NCBI GenBank assembly: GCA_964344055.1
Contig: CAYFLT010000008.1
Location: 1-64,000 of the forward strand
Direction of reading: 5' to 3'
Length of the DNA: 64,000 nt
Source: OFTM10 sp964344055
GTDB lineage: Bacteria; Actinomycetota; Acidimicrobiia; Acidimicrobiales; Aldehydirespiratoraceae
Part shown: piece after piece, positions 8,058-17,819 of the stretch
Layout: each line of letters begins with the position of its first letter
How positions within the stretch are numbered: the first letter of the stretch is position 1
Position numbers and translations under genes: made by a program
The notes under the pieces: generated by a model
What the model was told of the DNA's origin: nothing
Database searches by the model: none
What the model saw: the letters and a program-made list of their open reading frames with translations, nothing else

Positions 8058-8142
8058 GCAGCCTCCTCGGTCGGCGAGGTCGATTCCTAGCATCTTCCGC
8101 GGCGGACCGTCCCGGATGCGGACACTCGCGCGAGCATGGGTC

Positions 8143-8892
8143 ATGACGCAGACCTCAGCCGGCTCGCTGTTCGGCTACTCCGCGACCCTGATCGACGCCT
8201 TCCCGACGATCGAGTGCGGCCTCGTGCAGCTCACCGGCGCGCACAACGGCCCCGCGCCGCAAGAACTGACTGCCGCCTATCGGTCCGAACAGGCAGCAGT
8301 CGCCGAGATGCTCACGGAGCAGCCGATCGCCGAGCTGCCCTCGGTTCGGGCCTGGCGGAGGGCCTTCTCCGCATTCGGGGTCAAGCCGACCCAGCACCGA
8401 GTCGCGGTGGAGGCCCTCTTGCGCCGCCTGTCCAAGGTCGGCGACATCCCGAGCATCAACACGCTGGTCGACATCGGCAACCTCGTCTCCATCCGTCACC
8501 AGATGCCGGTTGCGGTGTTCGATCAGCGCTCGGTCACCGGCTCGACCACCGTTCGCCACGCTGATGGTGACGAGCGATTCACCGACCTCGGCTCGAGTGA
8601 TCCCGTTCATCCCGAACTCGGTGAGGTCGTCTTCGTGGACGATGCCGGGCTGGTGAGCGCTCGCCGGTGGTGTTGGCGCCAGAGTGCTCAAAGCGCCACC
8701 AACGCCGACACCGTCGAGGCGCTGGTCACGATCGAGGGCCACCATGAGTCCGCGCCTGAGGACGTGGCCGCGGCACTCGGCGATCTCCTCGGCCTCCTTG
8801 CCGAACACCAGCCTGGGGCGCAGACCGTCTCGTGGGTGCTCAACCGCCATCACCCAGCTGCTGACCGTCCTCCAGGCGAATCGTCCGAGTGA
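8143..8892 (+). CDS. B3/B4 tRNA-editing-domain protein
   Basis: 249 residues resembling the free-standing B3/4 domain of the phenylalanyl-tRNA synthetase beta chain. Typical stretches are SVRAWRRAFSAFGVKPTQHR, PSINTLVDIGNLVS, and an E(V)VF-VDDAGLVSARRW end. Relatives are thought to hydrolyse mis-charged tRNA or bind amino-acid-like ligands. The start is the ATG at 8143; 8116 is possible. Its 3' end overlaps the convergent ABC-F gene by 53 bp, which is unusual but not rare in compact genomes. Confidence 0.7.
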   Translation: MTQTSAGSLFGYSATLIDAFPTIECGLVQLTGAHNGPAPQELTAAYRSEQAAVAEMLTEQPIAELPSVRAWRRAFSAFGVKPTQHRVAVEALLRRLSKVGDIPSINTLVDIGNLVSIRHQMPVAVFDQRSVTGSTTVRHADGDERFTDLGSSDPVHPELGEVVFVDDAGLVSARRWCWRQSAQSATNADTVEALVTIEGHHESAPEDVAAALGDLLGLLAEHQPGAQTVSWVLNRHHPAADRPPGESSE

Positions 8893-10483
8893 GACGGACG
8901 CGGTCCAGCAACTCCCGGTCGTGAGTGACGAGCACGATGGTGCCAGGGAACGCGTCCAGGGCCTGTTCGAGCTGTTCGATCGCGGGTAGATCGAGGTGGT
9001 TCGTCGGCTCGTCGAGCACGAGCAGGTTGGTGCCCTTCGCCATCAGGAGTGCGAGCGCGGCCCGGGTCCGCTCACCAGGTGACAGTGAGTCCGTCGGACG
9101 GAGAACGTGCGGGCCCGCGAGCCCGAACTTGGCGAGAAGCGTCCGGGCGTCGCCGGTCGTCATTCCGGCCGCGTCGGTGAACGCCCGGAGCAGGTCATCG
9201 GCCTCATCGAGTTGGGCTCGCACCTGCTCGATCTCCCCGACCACCACACTGGTCCCGAGGTGTGCGGTGCCCTCGGTCGGTGTCGCCCGGCCGAGGATCA
9301 GGTCGATGAGGGTCGTCTTGCCCGAGCCATTCGGGCCAACGAGGGCGATTCGATCGCCGTAGCCGACCAGCAGATCGATCGGTCCGAGCCGGAACGATCC
9401 CCGCTCGACAACTGCTCCCGCGAGCCGGCTCACCACGTCGCCGCTTCTGGACGCGGCAAGGAGTTCGAGACGAAGCTCCCATGACTCCCACGGCTTCTCG
9501 ACCACCTCCAGTCGGTCGAGAGCCCGCTGGGTCTGGGCCGCCCGACCGGCCAGCTGCTCGGTCTGGTCGATCTTGAACGCTCGGATGCTCCGGTCGGGCT
9601 CGTCCCCCATCGACCGCCTCGCTTTCGCCTTGCCCTGCTGCGCCCACTCCCGCTGTCGCTGGACCCGTCGAGCCAGGGCTCGCCGCTGGGACTCGTAGGC
9701 CTCGAACCGTTCCACGGCTCGGTCCCGCGCCCGCTCCCGCTCGGTGAGGTACGCCTGCCAGCCGCCCCCGAAGACGGTGAGCCGATGGTGCGACTCATCC
9801 AGCTCGGCGATCTCGGTGACCACCTTGTCCAAGAACCGGCGGTCATGGCTGACGAGGAGCATCGCCGCGTCGACCCCGAGTATCCATCGCTCCAGGTGCG
9901 CGAGTCCGTCGAGGTCGAGATCATTGGTGGGTTCGTCGAGCAGGTAGACGTCGAAGCGGGAGAGCAGGAGCGCGGCCAGACCAGCTCTCGCGGCCTCACC
10001 GCCGGAGAGGGTGCTGGTCGGCTGATCGAGCAACCGCTCGGACAAGCCGAGCTCTGCGCACACTCCACCGATCCGGGCGTCGAGGTCGGCCGCCCCCAGT
10101 GCCAGCCACCGCTGGAGTGCGAGGTCGTAGCGCTCGGCCGCGCCGTGACATCGGCCGGCCACCGCGGCCGCGGCTTCGTCCAGCTCGGTCTGCGCGGCCG
10201 CGACGCCGGTGCGACGGTGGAGGACATCGCGGACGAGTTCGTCAGAGCGGTCGGGTTCCTGAGTAAGCCAGCCGAGCGTGGCCGACGGCGGGCTCAGGCG
10301 GACCTCACCACTGTCGGGCTCGAGCCGGCCGGCGCACACCTCGAGGAGGGTCGACTTTCCGACACCGTTTGGGCCGACGAGTCCGATGCGGTGGCCCGGG
10401 GCCACCCGGAGCTCCACGTGGTCGAGGATGGGCAAGGCCCCGCGCGTGACGCTGAGGTCGTGGATGGAGAGGGTTGCGAACAC
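8840..10483 (-). CDS. ABC-F family ATPase
   Basis: 547 residues with two complete ABC domains and no membrane segments. Domain 1 has GPNGVGKS, LSGGE and VYLLDEPTNDLD; domain 2 has GPNGSGKT, LSPGE and LLVLDEPTNHLD. An Arg/Lys-rich linker (~240-320) joins them, and there is no clear long P-site-loop extension. ABC-F proteins act on the ribosome as translation factors or confer resistance to ribosome-targeting drugs; which applies here cannot be decided. It is monocistronic and divergent from the pentapeptide gene. Confidence 0.9.
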   Translation of the reverse strand: MFATLSIHDLSVTRGALPILDHVELRVAPGHRIGLVGPNGVGKSTLLEVCAGRLEPDSGEVRLSPPSATLGWLTQEPDRSDELVRDVLHRRTGVAAAQTELDEAAAAVAGRCHGAAERYDLALQRWLALGAADLDARIGGVCAELGLSERLLDQPTSTLSGGEAARAGLAALLLSRFDVYLLDEPTNDLDLDGLAHLERWILGVDAAMLLVSHDRRFLDKVVTEIAELDESHHRLTVFGGGWQAYLTERERARDRAVERFEAYESQRRALARRVQRQREWAQQGKAKARRSMGDEPDRSIRAFKIDQTEQLAGRAAQTQRALDRLEVVEKPWESWELRLELLAASRSGDVVSRLAGAVVERGSFRLGPIDLLVGYGDRIALVGPNGSGKTTLIDLILGRATPTEGTAHLGTSVVVGEIEQVRAQLDEADDLLRAFTDAAGMTTGDARTLLAKFGLAGPHVLRPTDSLSPGERTRAALALLMAKGTNLLVLDEPTNHLDLPAIEQLEQALDAFPGTIVLVTHDRELLDRVRLTRTIRLEDGQQLGDGG

Positions 10484-10608
10484 GCGGAAGCTCCTTCGGA
10501 GTCGATGACGGGCCGGGGCTCATCGCGTGCGCATGACGACGATTGTCTCAGGCCGGCCCGCGTCTCGCCACTGATATCGAGGCCAGGTCGGCGTGCTAGC
10601 AACGAGCC

Positions 10609-11307
10609 ATGCCGTGGATCGAGGTGTCCGAGCCTCACGCCAAACCACCCCGACGGACCGGCCCGCGATCGGCAACCCAGCCGGTCGACCGGGTCGATCT
10701 GGACGACTCGTGGGCGGAGATCGTCGGCATCTCACTCGAAGGCGAGATCATCGACGTCTCCAGTTGCTCGACGCTGGGAATCCGCTCGAGCCGGCTCGAC
10801 GGCGTCAGCTTCGAGAACGCCGACAACGTGGAGATCGACGCCCACGAGGTGGAGTTCCGCAACTGCGATCTCAGCCGCGTGCGGTTCCGCTCTTTGACCG
10901 CCTCGGCGCTGACCGCGTGCAAGCTCACCGGCACGGATTTCAGCGGCGGCGTGGTCCGTGACACCAGCTGGATCTCCTGTCGGTTCTCACTCGCCAACCT
11001 GCGGATGGCCGGGTTCGAACGGGTCAGCTGGGAGGACTGCGTGATCGAGGAGACCGACCTGTTCGACTCCTCGATCACCGACGCCGCATTCGACGGAACG
11101 GCGATTCGCGATCTCAGCATCGACCGGACCCGCCTCGAACGGGTCGACTTCAGGGCGGCAACCGAACTCGGCCTCTCGAACCTCACCTCGCTCGAGGGCG
11201 CCCTCTTCGCTCCCGAGCAACTCCCGGCCCTGTCGTTCACCCTGGCCACCGCGCTCGGAGCCGACGTCGAAGCCGACACCGAGCCCGCGCCCATCACTCC
11301 GGAGTAG
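10609..11307 (+). CDS. Pentapeptide-repeat-like protein
   Basis: 232 residues. From ~60 to 200 it shows A(D/N)LxxSxF-like periodicity: RLDGVSFENADNV, CDLSRVRFRSL, KLTGTDFSGGVV, LFDSSITDAAFDGT and RLERVDFRAA. This predicts a right-handed beta-helix. There is no signal peptide. Proteins of this type range from DNA mimics that protect gyrase to scaffolds. It starts 125 bp from the divergent ABC-F gene; both families include resistance determinants, but that link is speculative. Confidence 0.75.
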   Translation: MPWIEVSEPHAKPPRRTGPRSATQPVDRVDLDDSWAEIVGISLEGEIIDVSSCSTLGIRSSRLDGVSFENADNVEIDAHEVEFRNCDLSRVRFRSLTASALTACKLTGTDFSGGVVRDTSWISCRFSLANLRMAGFERVSWEDCVIEETDLFDSSITDAAFDGTAIRDLSIDRTRLERVDFRAATELGLSNLTSLEGALFAPEQLPALSFTLATALGADVEADTEPAPITPE

Positions 11308-11388
11308 CGTCCGCTCGTGACGGCCGCGAACTCCTCTGGGTTCGAGGGTGACAAGCGGGCTCGAGGCGAGACCATCGAAGGAGATCCG

Positions 11389-12225
11389 ATGACCACTGAA
11401 TGGGAGAGAGTTCGACTCGATCATCCCGCCGACGGGGTGGCTCGCGTCACGCTCACTCGCGGCGACCGCGCCAACGCGCAGGACTACCAGATGCTCTCGG
11501 AACTCAACGAGGCATTCGATGCCGCCGCTCAGGACACCGAATCACGGGTGATCGTGCTGGCCGCCGAGGGCAAGCACTTCTCCGCCGGCCATGATTTGTC
11601 CGGTCTCGATCCCGACATGTCCGAGTTCCCGACAATCGGCACCCAATGCCATTTCGATGCCGAGGGCGGCGAGGGCTACATGGCTCGTGAGGCCGAGATG
11701 TACGTGGGTCTCTGCTGGCGCTGGCGCAACATCGCGAAACCGACCATCGCGTCCGTACAGGGCAAGGTGATCGCCGGCGGACTCATGCTCGTGTGGCCCA
11801 TGGACCTCATCGTGTGCGCCGACGATGCCACCTTCAGCGACCCGGTCGTGGCCTTTGGCGTGAACGGCCACGAGTACTTCACCCACCCGTTCGAGGTCGG
11901 CGCGCGGCTGGCGAAGGACATGCTCTTCACCGGCCGATCCATCTCCGCCGACGAGGCGCTCGCCGCCGGAATGGTGAGCCGGGTGGTTCCCCGCGACGAG
12001 CTCGAATCCGAGACGTTGGATCTGGCTGCGCACATCGCCAGGCGCCCCATGTTCGGATTGACCCTCGCCAAGCAGTCGGTGAACAACGCACTGGATGCCA
12101 TGGGGATGTACACCGCGATCCAGTCGGCGTTCGGCCTCCACCACGTCGGTCACAATCACAACTTCCGGGTCCATGGCGGACTCGTCGATCCCGCCGGCAT
12201 CAAGGTGATCCGCGACGAAGCCTGA
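11389..12225 (+). CDS. Enoyl-CoA hydratase/isomerase (crotonase) family protein
   Basis: 278 residues. The crotonase fold is shown by HFSAGHDLSGLDPD (first oxyanion-hole segment) and AKPTIASVQGKVIAGGLMLV (second). GAAGGAG at 11377 lies 6 nt before the ATG at 11389, deciding the start over the longer frame. The glutamates usual in true hydratases are not obvious; position two carries DDATFSDPVVAFG. It could therefore act on another acyl-CoA. The gene stands alone. Confidence 0.85.
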   Translation: MTTEWERVRLDHPADGVARVTLTRGDRANAQDYQMLSELNEAFDAAAQDTESRVIVLAAEGKHFSAGHDLSGLDPDMSEFPTIGTQCHFDAEGGEGYMAREAEMYVGLCWRWRNIAKPTIASVQGKVIAGGLMLVWPMDLIVCADDATFSDPVVAFGVNGHEYFTHPFEVGARLAKDMLFTGRSISADEALAAGMVSRVVPRDELESETLDLAAHIARRPMFGLTLAKQSVNNALDAMGMYTAIQSAFGLHHVGHNHNFRVHGGLVDPAGIKVIRDEA

Positions 12226-12243
12226 GCCGAAGGCGATTCGGGA

Positions 12244-12624
12244 TCAATCGATGTCGGCGTCGACGTAGACCCAACGGCCCGCCTCTCGGGCGAAGCGGCT
12301 TCGCTCGTGGATCTGGCCCGGTCCACTTTGGTCTTCGAAGGTGGCTCGGAACTCCACCACGCCGTTGGCGTCGAGCTGTCGGCCCCGCTCGGTCTCCATG
12401 ATCTCCAACCCGGCCCACCGCCGGGACGGATCGTGCCGGAGATCGGTCGGACATGTGGCGGTGGACCACGAACGACGCAGGTAGTCCATGTCCCCCAACA
12501 CGAACGCCGTGTAGCGCGACCGCATCAGCTCCTCGGCGGTGGCAGCCTCACGCGCGCCACGGACGATCGAAAGGCAGCAGTCGTGCTCACCGGAACCGCA
12601 CGGGCATGATTCGACCTGCGACAC
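12244..12624 (-). CDS. ychJ: YchJ family (UPF0225) SEC-C-type protein
   Basis: 126 residues from the GTG at 12624. SCPCGSGEHDCC near the N-terminus is the metal-binding SEC-C-like cysteine cluster, and LMRSRYTAFVLGDMDYLRR is the YchJ signature. The middle (VEFRATFEDQ...ERSRFAREAGRWVYVD) is the NTF2-like fold of the family. The biochemical function is unknown. The GTG lies 4 nt after the CBS gene stop; the alternative ATG at 12657 would overlap that gene by 29 nt. Last gene of a three-gene operon. Confidence 0.8.
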   Translation of the reverse strand: MSQVESCPCGSGEHDCCLSIVRGAREAATAEELMRSRYTAFVLGDMDYLRRSWSTATCPTDLRHDPSRRWAGLEIMETERGRQLDANGVVEFRATFEDQSGPGQIHERSRFAREAGRWVYVDADID

Positions 12625-12628
12625 CGCT

Positions 12629-13039
12629 TCACACCGTTCGGTTGCCGGCGATCGCATCCATCACGTCGGTGTAGCTGAGCAGCCCGATCGGATCGGAGTC
12701 CCGCAACACCACCACGCGACGCACGCCACTCATGAGCATCAGATTGATGCAGTCCCGAATGCAGAGGTCGTGAGGAACCGACACGGCCGGACAGCTCATG
12801 ACGTCGCTGACTGCGATCTCCTCGAGGGCCCTCGGTTCCACCTCACCGAGCAGCTGGACGATGTCCTTTCCGGCGATGATCCCGAGACCCCTTCCGGGCG
12901 CATCGAGATCGACGAGAAGGCAGTGGATACGCCGCTCACTCATCAGCTCGGCCGCCTGTTGCAGCGTGGCCGACGGTGGGATGCCGACCAGTTCGGGACT
13001 CATGAGGTCGCTGGCCCGAATGGCATGGAGATCGATCAT
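12629..13039 (-). CDS. Two-CBS-domain protein
   Basis: 136 residues forming a Bateman pair. CBS1 (ASDLMSPELVGIPPSATLQQ ... GLGIIAGKDIVQLL) and CBS2 (VSDVMSCPAVSVPHDLCIRD ... PIGLLSYTDVMDAI). Such stand-alone pairs sense adenine nucleotides or related ligands. The ATG overlaps the stop of the FapA-like gene (ATGA), so translation is coupled. The ligand and target are not known. Confidence 0.85.
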   Translation of the reverse strand: MIDLHAIRASDLMSPELVGIPPSATLQQAAELMSERRIHCLLVDLDAPGRGLGIIAGKDIVQLLGEVEPRALEEIAVSDVMSCPAVSVPHDLCIRDCINLMLMSGVRRVVVLRDSDPIGLLSYTDVMDAIAGNRTV

Positions 13040-14358
13040 GGAAGGTCCTCGCTCACGATCTCGTCCTCGGACGGATCGAATCGGAATCGAACATGGCGCC
13101 GACTGTCGGTCAGGGTCTGACGACGGTCACCCATCTGCACGGTGACGCCGGCCGCAGCGGTCCCGGAGACATCGACATGGGCGAGCCGGAGTGCTGCTCG
13201 CCGCCGGGCCCGAAGCTGGGCCTGTCGGACCGCAGCGCCCGCACGGCTGGCGCCGTCGGCACGGATCTTGCTCCCGCCGCGGGATCGACGACCGCCGCTG
13301 CGTGAGCTTCCCCGTGTGCTCTTTGCGAGCCGGGCCATCGCCCGAGCGGCGTCATCGGGCCATTCGGTGGGCGTACCGGCGGACAACCAGGCACCGACGG
13401 CCGCGCCCCCAGCGTCTTTCACCTGCACGCTCGTCTCGGCCTCGGTGCGACCGCCTCTGACCACTCCGGCCACGAAGACCTCGGCCCCGCTCGCCGATGC
13501 TTCGATCGCGTCGACCTGGAACTCCACGCGACCACGCGCCCGCACCACCCCGTTCTGGATACGGCGGGCCAGGACCGAACCCTGCGCCGAGACCAGGGCG
13601 GACTCGCCGATGATGACCCCCGTGACCACGACATCACCGCCGGCCACGACGGTCCCTCCGTCGACGTCTCCCATGATCTCGACGTCGCCACTGGCTCGAA
13701 CGCCGAACCCGTCCTGGACCGTGCCGGCAACGACGAGGTCGCCCTCCATTCGCAGGTGTCCAGACGCCAAGTCGACGTCACCCTCATGGCGAAACTGAGC
13801 AACCACGTCGAGGCCGAGTGCTCCGTCCCACTTCACGACGCCGTCCTGGACGGCAACGACCTGGCTCGCAGAGTCGAGTTCGACACCGGGTCCGAGGTGG
13901 AGCGAGGGATCGCCCGACCCCGCGGCCGAGAGGGTGGAGCCGTCGACCCCACGCCCGTCGCGGCCCGCGACCGGTGGCCGATAGTCGGCGATGACATCTC
14001 CGGAACGGACCGGACGCAGAAGGCTGCGATCGCGGTAGTCGACCGTGCCGTCGTCGCGGACCAGACCGGGTTGGATCCCGAGATCGAAGCTGGTCGTGAG
14101 TAGCCCTACCCGCCCCGGGACCGGCGGCTCCGCGGCCGCGACCCGAGTCCGTCCCAGTTCGAAGGTCGGGCTGGTGAGGCCGTCAGCCAGTTGGGTCACC
14201 ACGAACGGGTCGAGTCCGACGATGACGCCGGCCCCGGTGAGCGCCTCTCTGACCGCGGCCGTCGCCCGATCGGCCTCGATGGGCTCACCTGCCTCCACGG
14301 TGACGAAGGCCTGCAGCGCGGAGGGGGCGACCTCGACGTGGACCCGGTCGGTGGTCAC
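13036..14358 (-). CDS. FapA-like (DUF342) polymer-scaffold protein
   Basis: 440 residues. The N-terminal third has GVIVGLDPFVVTQLADG and later RPVRSGDVIADYRPPVAGRD, matching FapA/DUF342. The centre is a beta-helix of short turns (DLASGHLRMEGDLVVAGTVQ, GDVEIMGDVDGGTVVAGGDV). The C-terminal ~100 residues are very Arg/Ala rich, which is unusual for the family. DUF342 proteins often accompany flagella or polar localisation, but no flagellar gene is nearby. It leads the operon with the CBS and YchJ genes. Confidence 0.75.
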   Translation of the reverse strand: MTTDRVHVEVAPSALQAFVTVEAGEPIEADRATAAVREALTGAGVIVGLDPFVVTQLADGLTSPTFELGRTRVAAAEPPVPGRVGLLTTSFDLGIQPGLVRDDGTVDYRDRSLLRPVRSGDVIADYRPPVAGRDGRGVDGSTLSAAGSGDPSLHLGPGVELDSASQVVAVQDGVVKWDGALGLDVVAQFRHEGDVDLASGHLRMEGDLVVAGTVQDGFGVRASGDVEIMGDVDGGTVVAGGDVVVTGVIIGESALVSAQGSVLARRIQNGVVRARGRVEFQVDAIEASASGAEVFVAGVVRGGRTEAETSVQVKDAGGAAVGAWLSAGTPTEWPDDAARAMARLAKSTRGSSRSGGRRSRGGSKIRADGASRAGAAVRQAQLRARRRAALRLAHVDVSGTAAAGVTVQMGDRRQTLTDSRRHVRFRFDPSEDEIVSEDLP

Positions 14359-14403
14359 GGACGAACCGTACCAGCCGGGGAATCGGCGGCCGTCGAGCCT
14401 GGC

Positions 14404-15624
14404 CTACTTGACCTGCCGGCCGCGCTGCCAGACGTGGGTCACCCGATCGGGCTTCCCCCACACCCCGCGATCGTCCAGCGGATTGGTGTCGAGAGCGATG
14501 ACGTCGGCGTCGAAACCGTCCTTCAGCTGACCGGTGTTGGGGGCCTGTGGACCGAGGGTCTCGGGGCCGTTGGCGGTCATCGCCTCGATCGCTTCGAGAT
14601 CGGTCATGCCGGCATTGACGAGATGCACGATCTCCATGCTGTTGGCGCCGTACATCTGACCCGAGACGAAGATGTCGCAACCAGCTGCGATCTTGACGCC
14701 CTTCGCCACCGCGATCTTCATCGCCTGCTCGTGGGCGTCGGCGACGATCATGCCCTTCTCGTAGACGTACCTTGGCAGGATCTCGGCCTGGCTCAGAAGG
14801 GCATCGACCACGAAACGGGTCGGTACGAACATGGCCTCCTTCTCCACCATCAGTTCGGCCGCTTCCTCGTCGAGGAAGCTGCCGTGTTCGATCGTGAAGC
14901 AGCCGGCGTGCAGGGCCGCCATGATTCCGGGCTTGCCGTGGCAGTGTGCGGCCACGATCCGCTCGGCTCGCGCCGCCTCCTCGACGATGGCGCGCATCTC
15001 CTCGTCACTGAACTGCTGATGGACCGGGTGATCGACCTCGGACATCACCCCGCCCGACGCACAGATCTTGATCAGCTTCGCGTTGATCCTCAGGTTGGTG
15101 CGGACGGCCTTCAGGACCTCGGGCACGCCGTCGCAGAGGATGCTGAATCCGGAGTTGCAGGTGATCTGGTGGACGAAGTCGAGCGGGAGACTGTGGATGT
15201 CACCATGGCCACCGGTGGTGGACAGGATCCGGCCGGCGCCGTGGATCCACGGCCCTTTCATTCGTCCTTCGCTGATCGCCTGTGCCAGCCGGACGCCGAG
15301 ACCTCCCACCTCACGGACGCTGGTGATGCCGGCATTCAGCATCATCGCGGCGTCGTCCACCGCCCGGGCCGCGGCGGTGACGACATCGGCCGACGCAAGG
15401 GTCTCGATGTTCGGCTGGGGCATCCCGACGAAGTGGGAGTGGCAGTCCCACAACCCGGGGAGCACGGCGGCGACTTCGTGGAGCTCTTCGGCCTCGCCCG
15501 TGCTCGGTGCCTCCGCCGTCGGACCGGCGTAGGAGATCTCGCCGTGTTCGAGGATCACCGTGCCCCCGTCGGTCGGATCCCCACGACCGGGGATGAGGAC
15601 ATCAGCGACGATTCGAGTGGTCAT
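14404..15624 (-). CDS. Metal-dependent amidohydrolase (imidazolonepropionase/prolidase-like)
   Basis: 406 residues. PGLWDCHSHF supplies the first metal ligands (HxH), IKICASGG the bridging Lys region, HCHGKPG and EHGSFLD later histidines, and AAGCDIFVSGQ the catalytic Asp. This is the subtype found in Xaa-Pro dipeptidases and similar amide or lactam hydrolases. A second member of the family is at 27935. The start is the ATG at 15624. The substrate is unknown and there is no operon partner. Confidence 0.8.
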   Translation of the reverse strand: MTTRIVADVLIPGRGDPTDGGTVILEHGEISYAGPTAEAPSTGEAEELHEVAAVLPGLWDCHSHFVGMPQPNIETLASADVVTAAARAVDDAAMMLNAGITSVREVGGLGVRLAQAISEGRMKGPWIHGAGRILSTTGGHGDIHSLPLDFVHQITCNSGFSILCDGVPEVLKAVRTNLRINAKLIKICASGGVMSEVDHPVHQQFSDEEMRAIVEEAARAERIVAAHCHGKPGIMAALHAGCFTIEHGSFLDEEAAELMVEKEAMFVPTRFVVDALLSQAEILPRYVYEKGMIVADAHEQAMKIAVAKGVKIAAGCDIFVSGQMYGANSMEIVHLVNAGMTDLEAIEAMTANGPETLGPQAPNTGQLKDGFDADVIALDTNPLDDRGVWGKPDRVTHVWQRGRQVK

Positions 15625-15707
15625 GGAGAGCAATGGTCCCCGTCGCCACACACTCTGATCAACCCGAACGAGGAGAATCCCCCACCCGGGGGGCCTACGA
15701 TCCGGCG

Positions 15708-16342
15708 ATGGAACACGCCCAGGCGGCCGGGCGCCTTCTCGCCGAACGCCACCAGGATCAGCGGGTCGAACCGGATCCCGCGGTATCGCTCGTGAACTAT
15801 GCCGAGGCGCCGCGCCCGGGCGACTGGACCCTGCGGTCCTCGCTCGTCCGCCTCGCCCAACCCGAGCCCGCCCTCGTGGCTGCGCTGTTGGAGCAGGTTC
15901 GCCGCCTCGACACGACCCTCCACCACGCCCAGCGCGCGCTCGGCAAATACACCGTCCTCTGCGACCGCACCCTGACCCGGCACGCCGTGAGCGGGTCGGC
16001 CTCGGGCTGGGCTCTCGCCCACCCGGCCGAGCCCTACGTAGACTGCCGAGTCGCCGACATCGCTCGGATGGCGAAGAGCTTCGGCGATGACGGTGCTTCC
16101 GTCGTCGATGCGTACCTCGCCGAAATCGACCTCCGGGCGGAGGAACGGGGATCGATCGCGCTCCTCGAGGTCGCGCCCGACTTCGACGAACTCGCCATCG
16201 CCCTCGCTGCGNNNNNNNNNNGGCTCCCGCCCCCGCCGAACACCTTGCCGCAGTGACCGACCGAGCCCGAGCCCGCATGAACAAGCTCGGAGTGCCGATC
16301 GAGGAGGGGCCACCCCCGGGCCGTGGCCGTCGGACCCGCTAG
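15708..16342 (+). CDS. Hypothetical protein, interrupted by gap
   Basis: About 210 residues. The N-terminal part (MEHAQAAGRLLAERHQDQ...) is open to the gap at 16212-16221. After the gap coding resumes in another frame (APAPAEHLAAVTDRARARMN ... GRGRRTR-stop at 16342), so the ten N do not reflect the true missing length. It is mainly helical with no membrane segment or known motif. It is probably a conserved actinobacterial hypothetical; I do not recognise it. Confidence 0.55.
16212..16221. other. Assembly gap (10 N)
   Basis: Ten N inside the hypothetical gene at 15708; flanks are not duplicated. The frame changes across it, so its length is arbitrary. Confidence 0.95.
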
Positions 16343-16383
16343 GGCCCGGGAACGGAGGAAGCGGCCCCGGCGTTCCTACTGCA

Positions 16384-17810
16384 ATGCGAGGTTCCCGGCT
16401 CACGCTCATCCTCACCGTCACCACGCTCCTGGTGACAGGATGCTCGACCTCGGCTTCGGATACGGGGGCAGGGCCGGTCGACGCGATCCGTCAACACCCG
16501 TACGGCGATCCACCCGCCGCGCCGAGCGGACCCCTCGACCCGGCAGTCCGCGCTGACCTCGACCTCGTGTTCGGATCACTCGAAGCGGNNNNNNNNNNNN
16601 NNNNNNNNNNNNNNNNNACCGACGCCCTGGCGAGGCTCGGCCGCAGCGGCGACCCGCGCATCGCCTGGCTCTTCGTCGATCTCCTGCGTTTCCTACGCCC
16701 CGGATCGGAGTTGAGCACCGCGGTCGTCGACGCCTGGGCGTCGGTCACCGGGAGTCCCGCCGAGAGTCCTCACTCGCCATGGGACGGTGCCGCGAATCGC
16801 CTGATCGCGTGGGATACGCCGGCGCCTCCGGACTATGTGCGGTGGAAGCGTCAGGTCTACGAGTTGGTCGAGCCCGGTTGGGCACCGTTCTTCGACGATG
16901 CCGATGCCCTCATCGATTGGCGCTGGGTCACCTGGGGCGGAGTGTTGATCGACGATCGGCCGCTCGATCAGACGGACTTCCCCTGCTGGGAGGGCTGCAT
17001 CCCCGCGTTGAACGACCCTGCGCTGACCGACGCCTCCGAAGGTGGGTGGTATTCCGACGACCGCGTGGTGTTCGGCATCGTGATCGGCGACGAGGCGGTG
17101 GCGTTCCCAAAGAACGTCATGGAGGTCCACGAGATGGTCAACGCGACCATCGGCGGTCGCCGCGTCGGCATGCCGTACTGCACCCTGTGCGGCTCGGCTC
17201 AGGCCTACTTCACCGACGACATCACCGAAGGCGTCGACCTCGGAGAACACCACACCTACGAACTACGGACCTCAGGGTTGCTGTCCCGCTCCAACAAGGT
17301 GATGTACGACTTCCACACGGGGTCGGTCTCCGACACGTTCACCGGAGAGGCGGTGAGCGGTCCGCTTCGAGAGGCCGGTGTAACGCTCGAACAGCTGACC
17401 GTGCACGTGGCCACCTGGGGTGCGTGGAAGGAGGCACATCCCTCGACCTCGATCGTCGCCCGCGACGGCGGTATCGGACGGATCTACTCCGACGACCCGC
17501 TGAGGGGACGCGATGACGATGGCCCGATCTTTCCCATCGGCGACGTGGATCCCCGACTCGGCGTTCAGGAACCGATCGTCGGCGTACTCCTGGAAGACGG
17601 CACCGCCATCGCCTTTCCGGCCGCAGAAGCCGCCTNNNNNNNNNNATCCTCGCTGAGGGCGGAGTCGTCGAAGAGGGCGGGGTCTCACTCACGACGGACG
17701 GGGCGGGCTTCACCGCGCGGACGTCCGCGGGCGAGCCCCTCGCTGCGCACCAGGCGTTCTGGTTCGCCTGGAGTCAATTCCATCCGAACACCCGACTCTG
17801 GGTGCCGTGA
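16384..17810 (+). CDS. DUF3179-domain lipoprotein, interrupted by two gaps
   Basis: About 475 residues. A lipoprotein signal (LTLILTVTTLLVTGCSTSAS) is followed by a DUF3179 domain from ~170: VAFPKNVMEVHEMVNATIGG, VGMPYCTLCGSAQAY, SNKVMYDFHTGS, and at the end AHQAFWFAWSQFHPNTRLW. N runs at 16589-16617 and 17636-17645 break it. The last 55 residues lie in a shifted frame after the second gap. DUF3179 proteins are exported and conserved around PYCTLCGS, but no function is established. The start is the ATG at 16384. Confidence 0.8.
16589..16617. other. Assembly gap (29 N)
   Basis: Twenty-nine N inside the DUF3179 lipoprotein, in the linker after the lipobox. Confidence 0.95.
17636..17645. other. 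Assembly gap (10 N)
   Basis: Ten N inside the DUF3179 gene; the downstream coding frame differs from the upstream one, so the true length is not 10. Confidence 0.95.
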
Positions 17811-17819
17811 GCCGACGGC

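Noticed and set aside
14191..15795. 534-codon plus-strand frame opposite the amidohydrolase
   Set aside because: It lies antisense to a gene with full catalytic motifs; composition (His/Asp/Arg/Val-rich, no motifs) is typical of GC-rich shadow frames.
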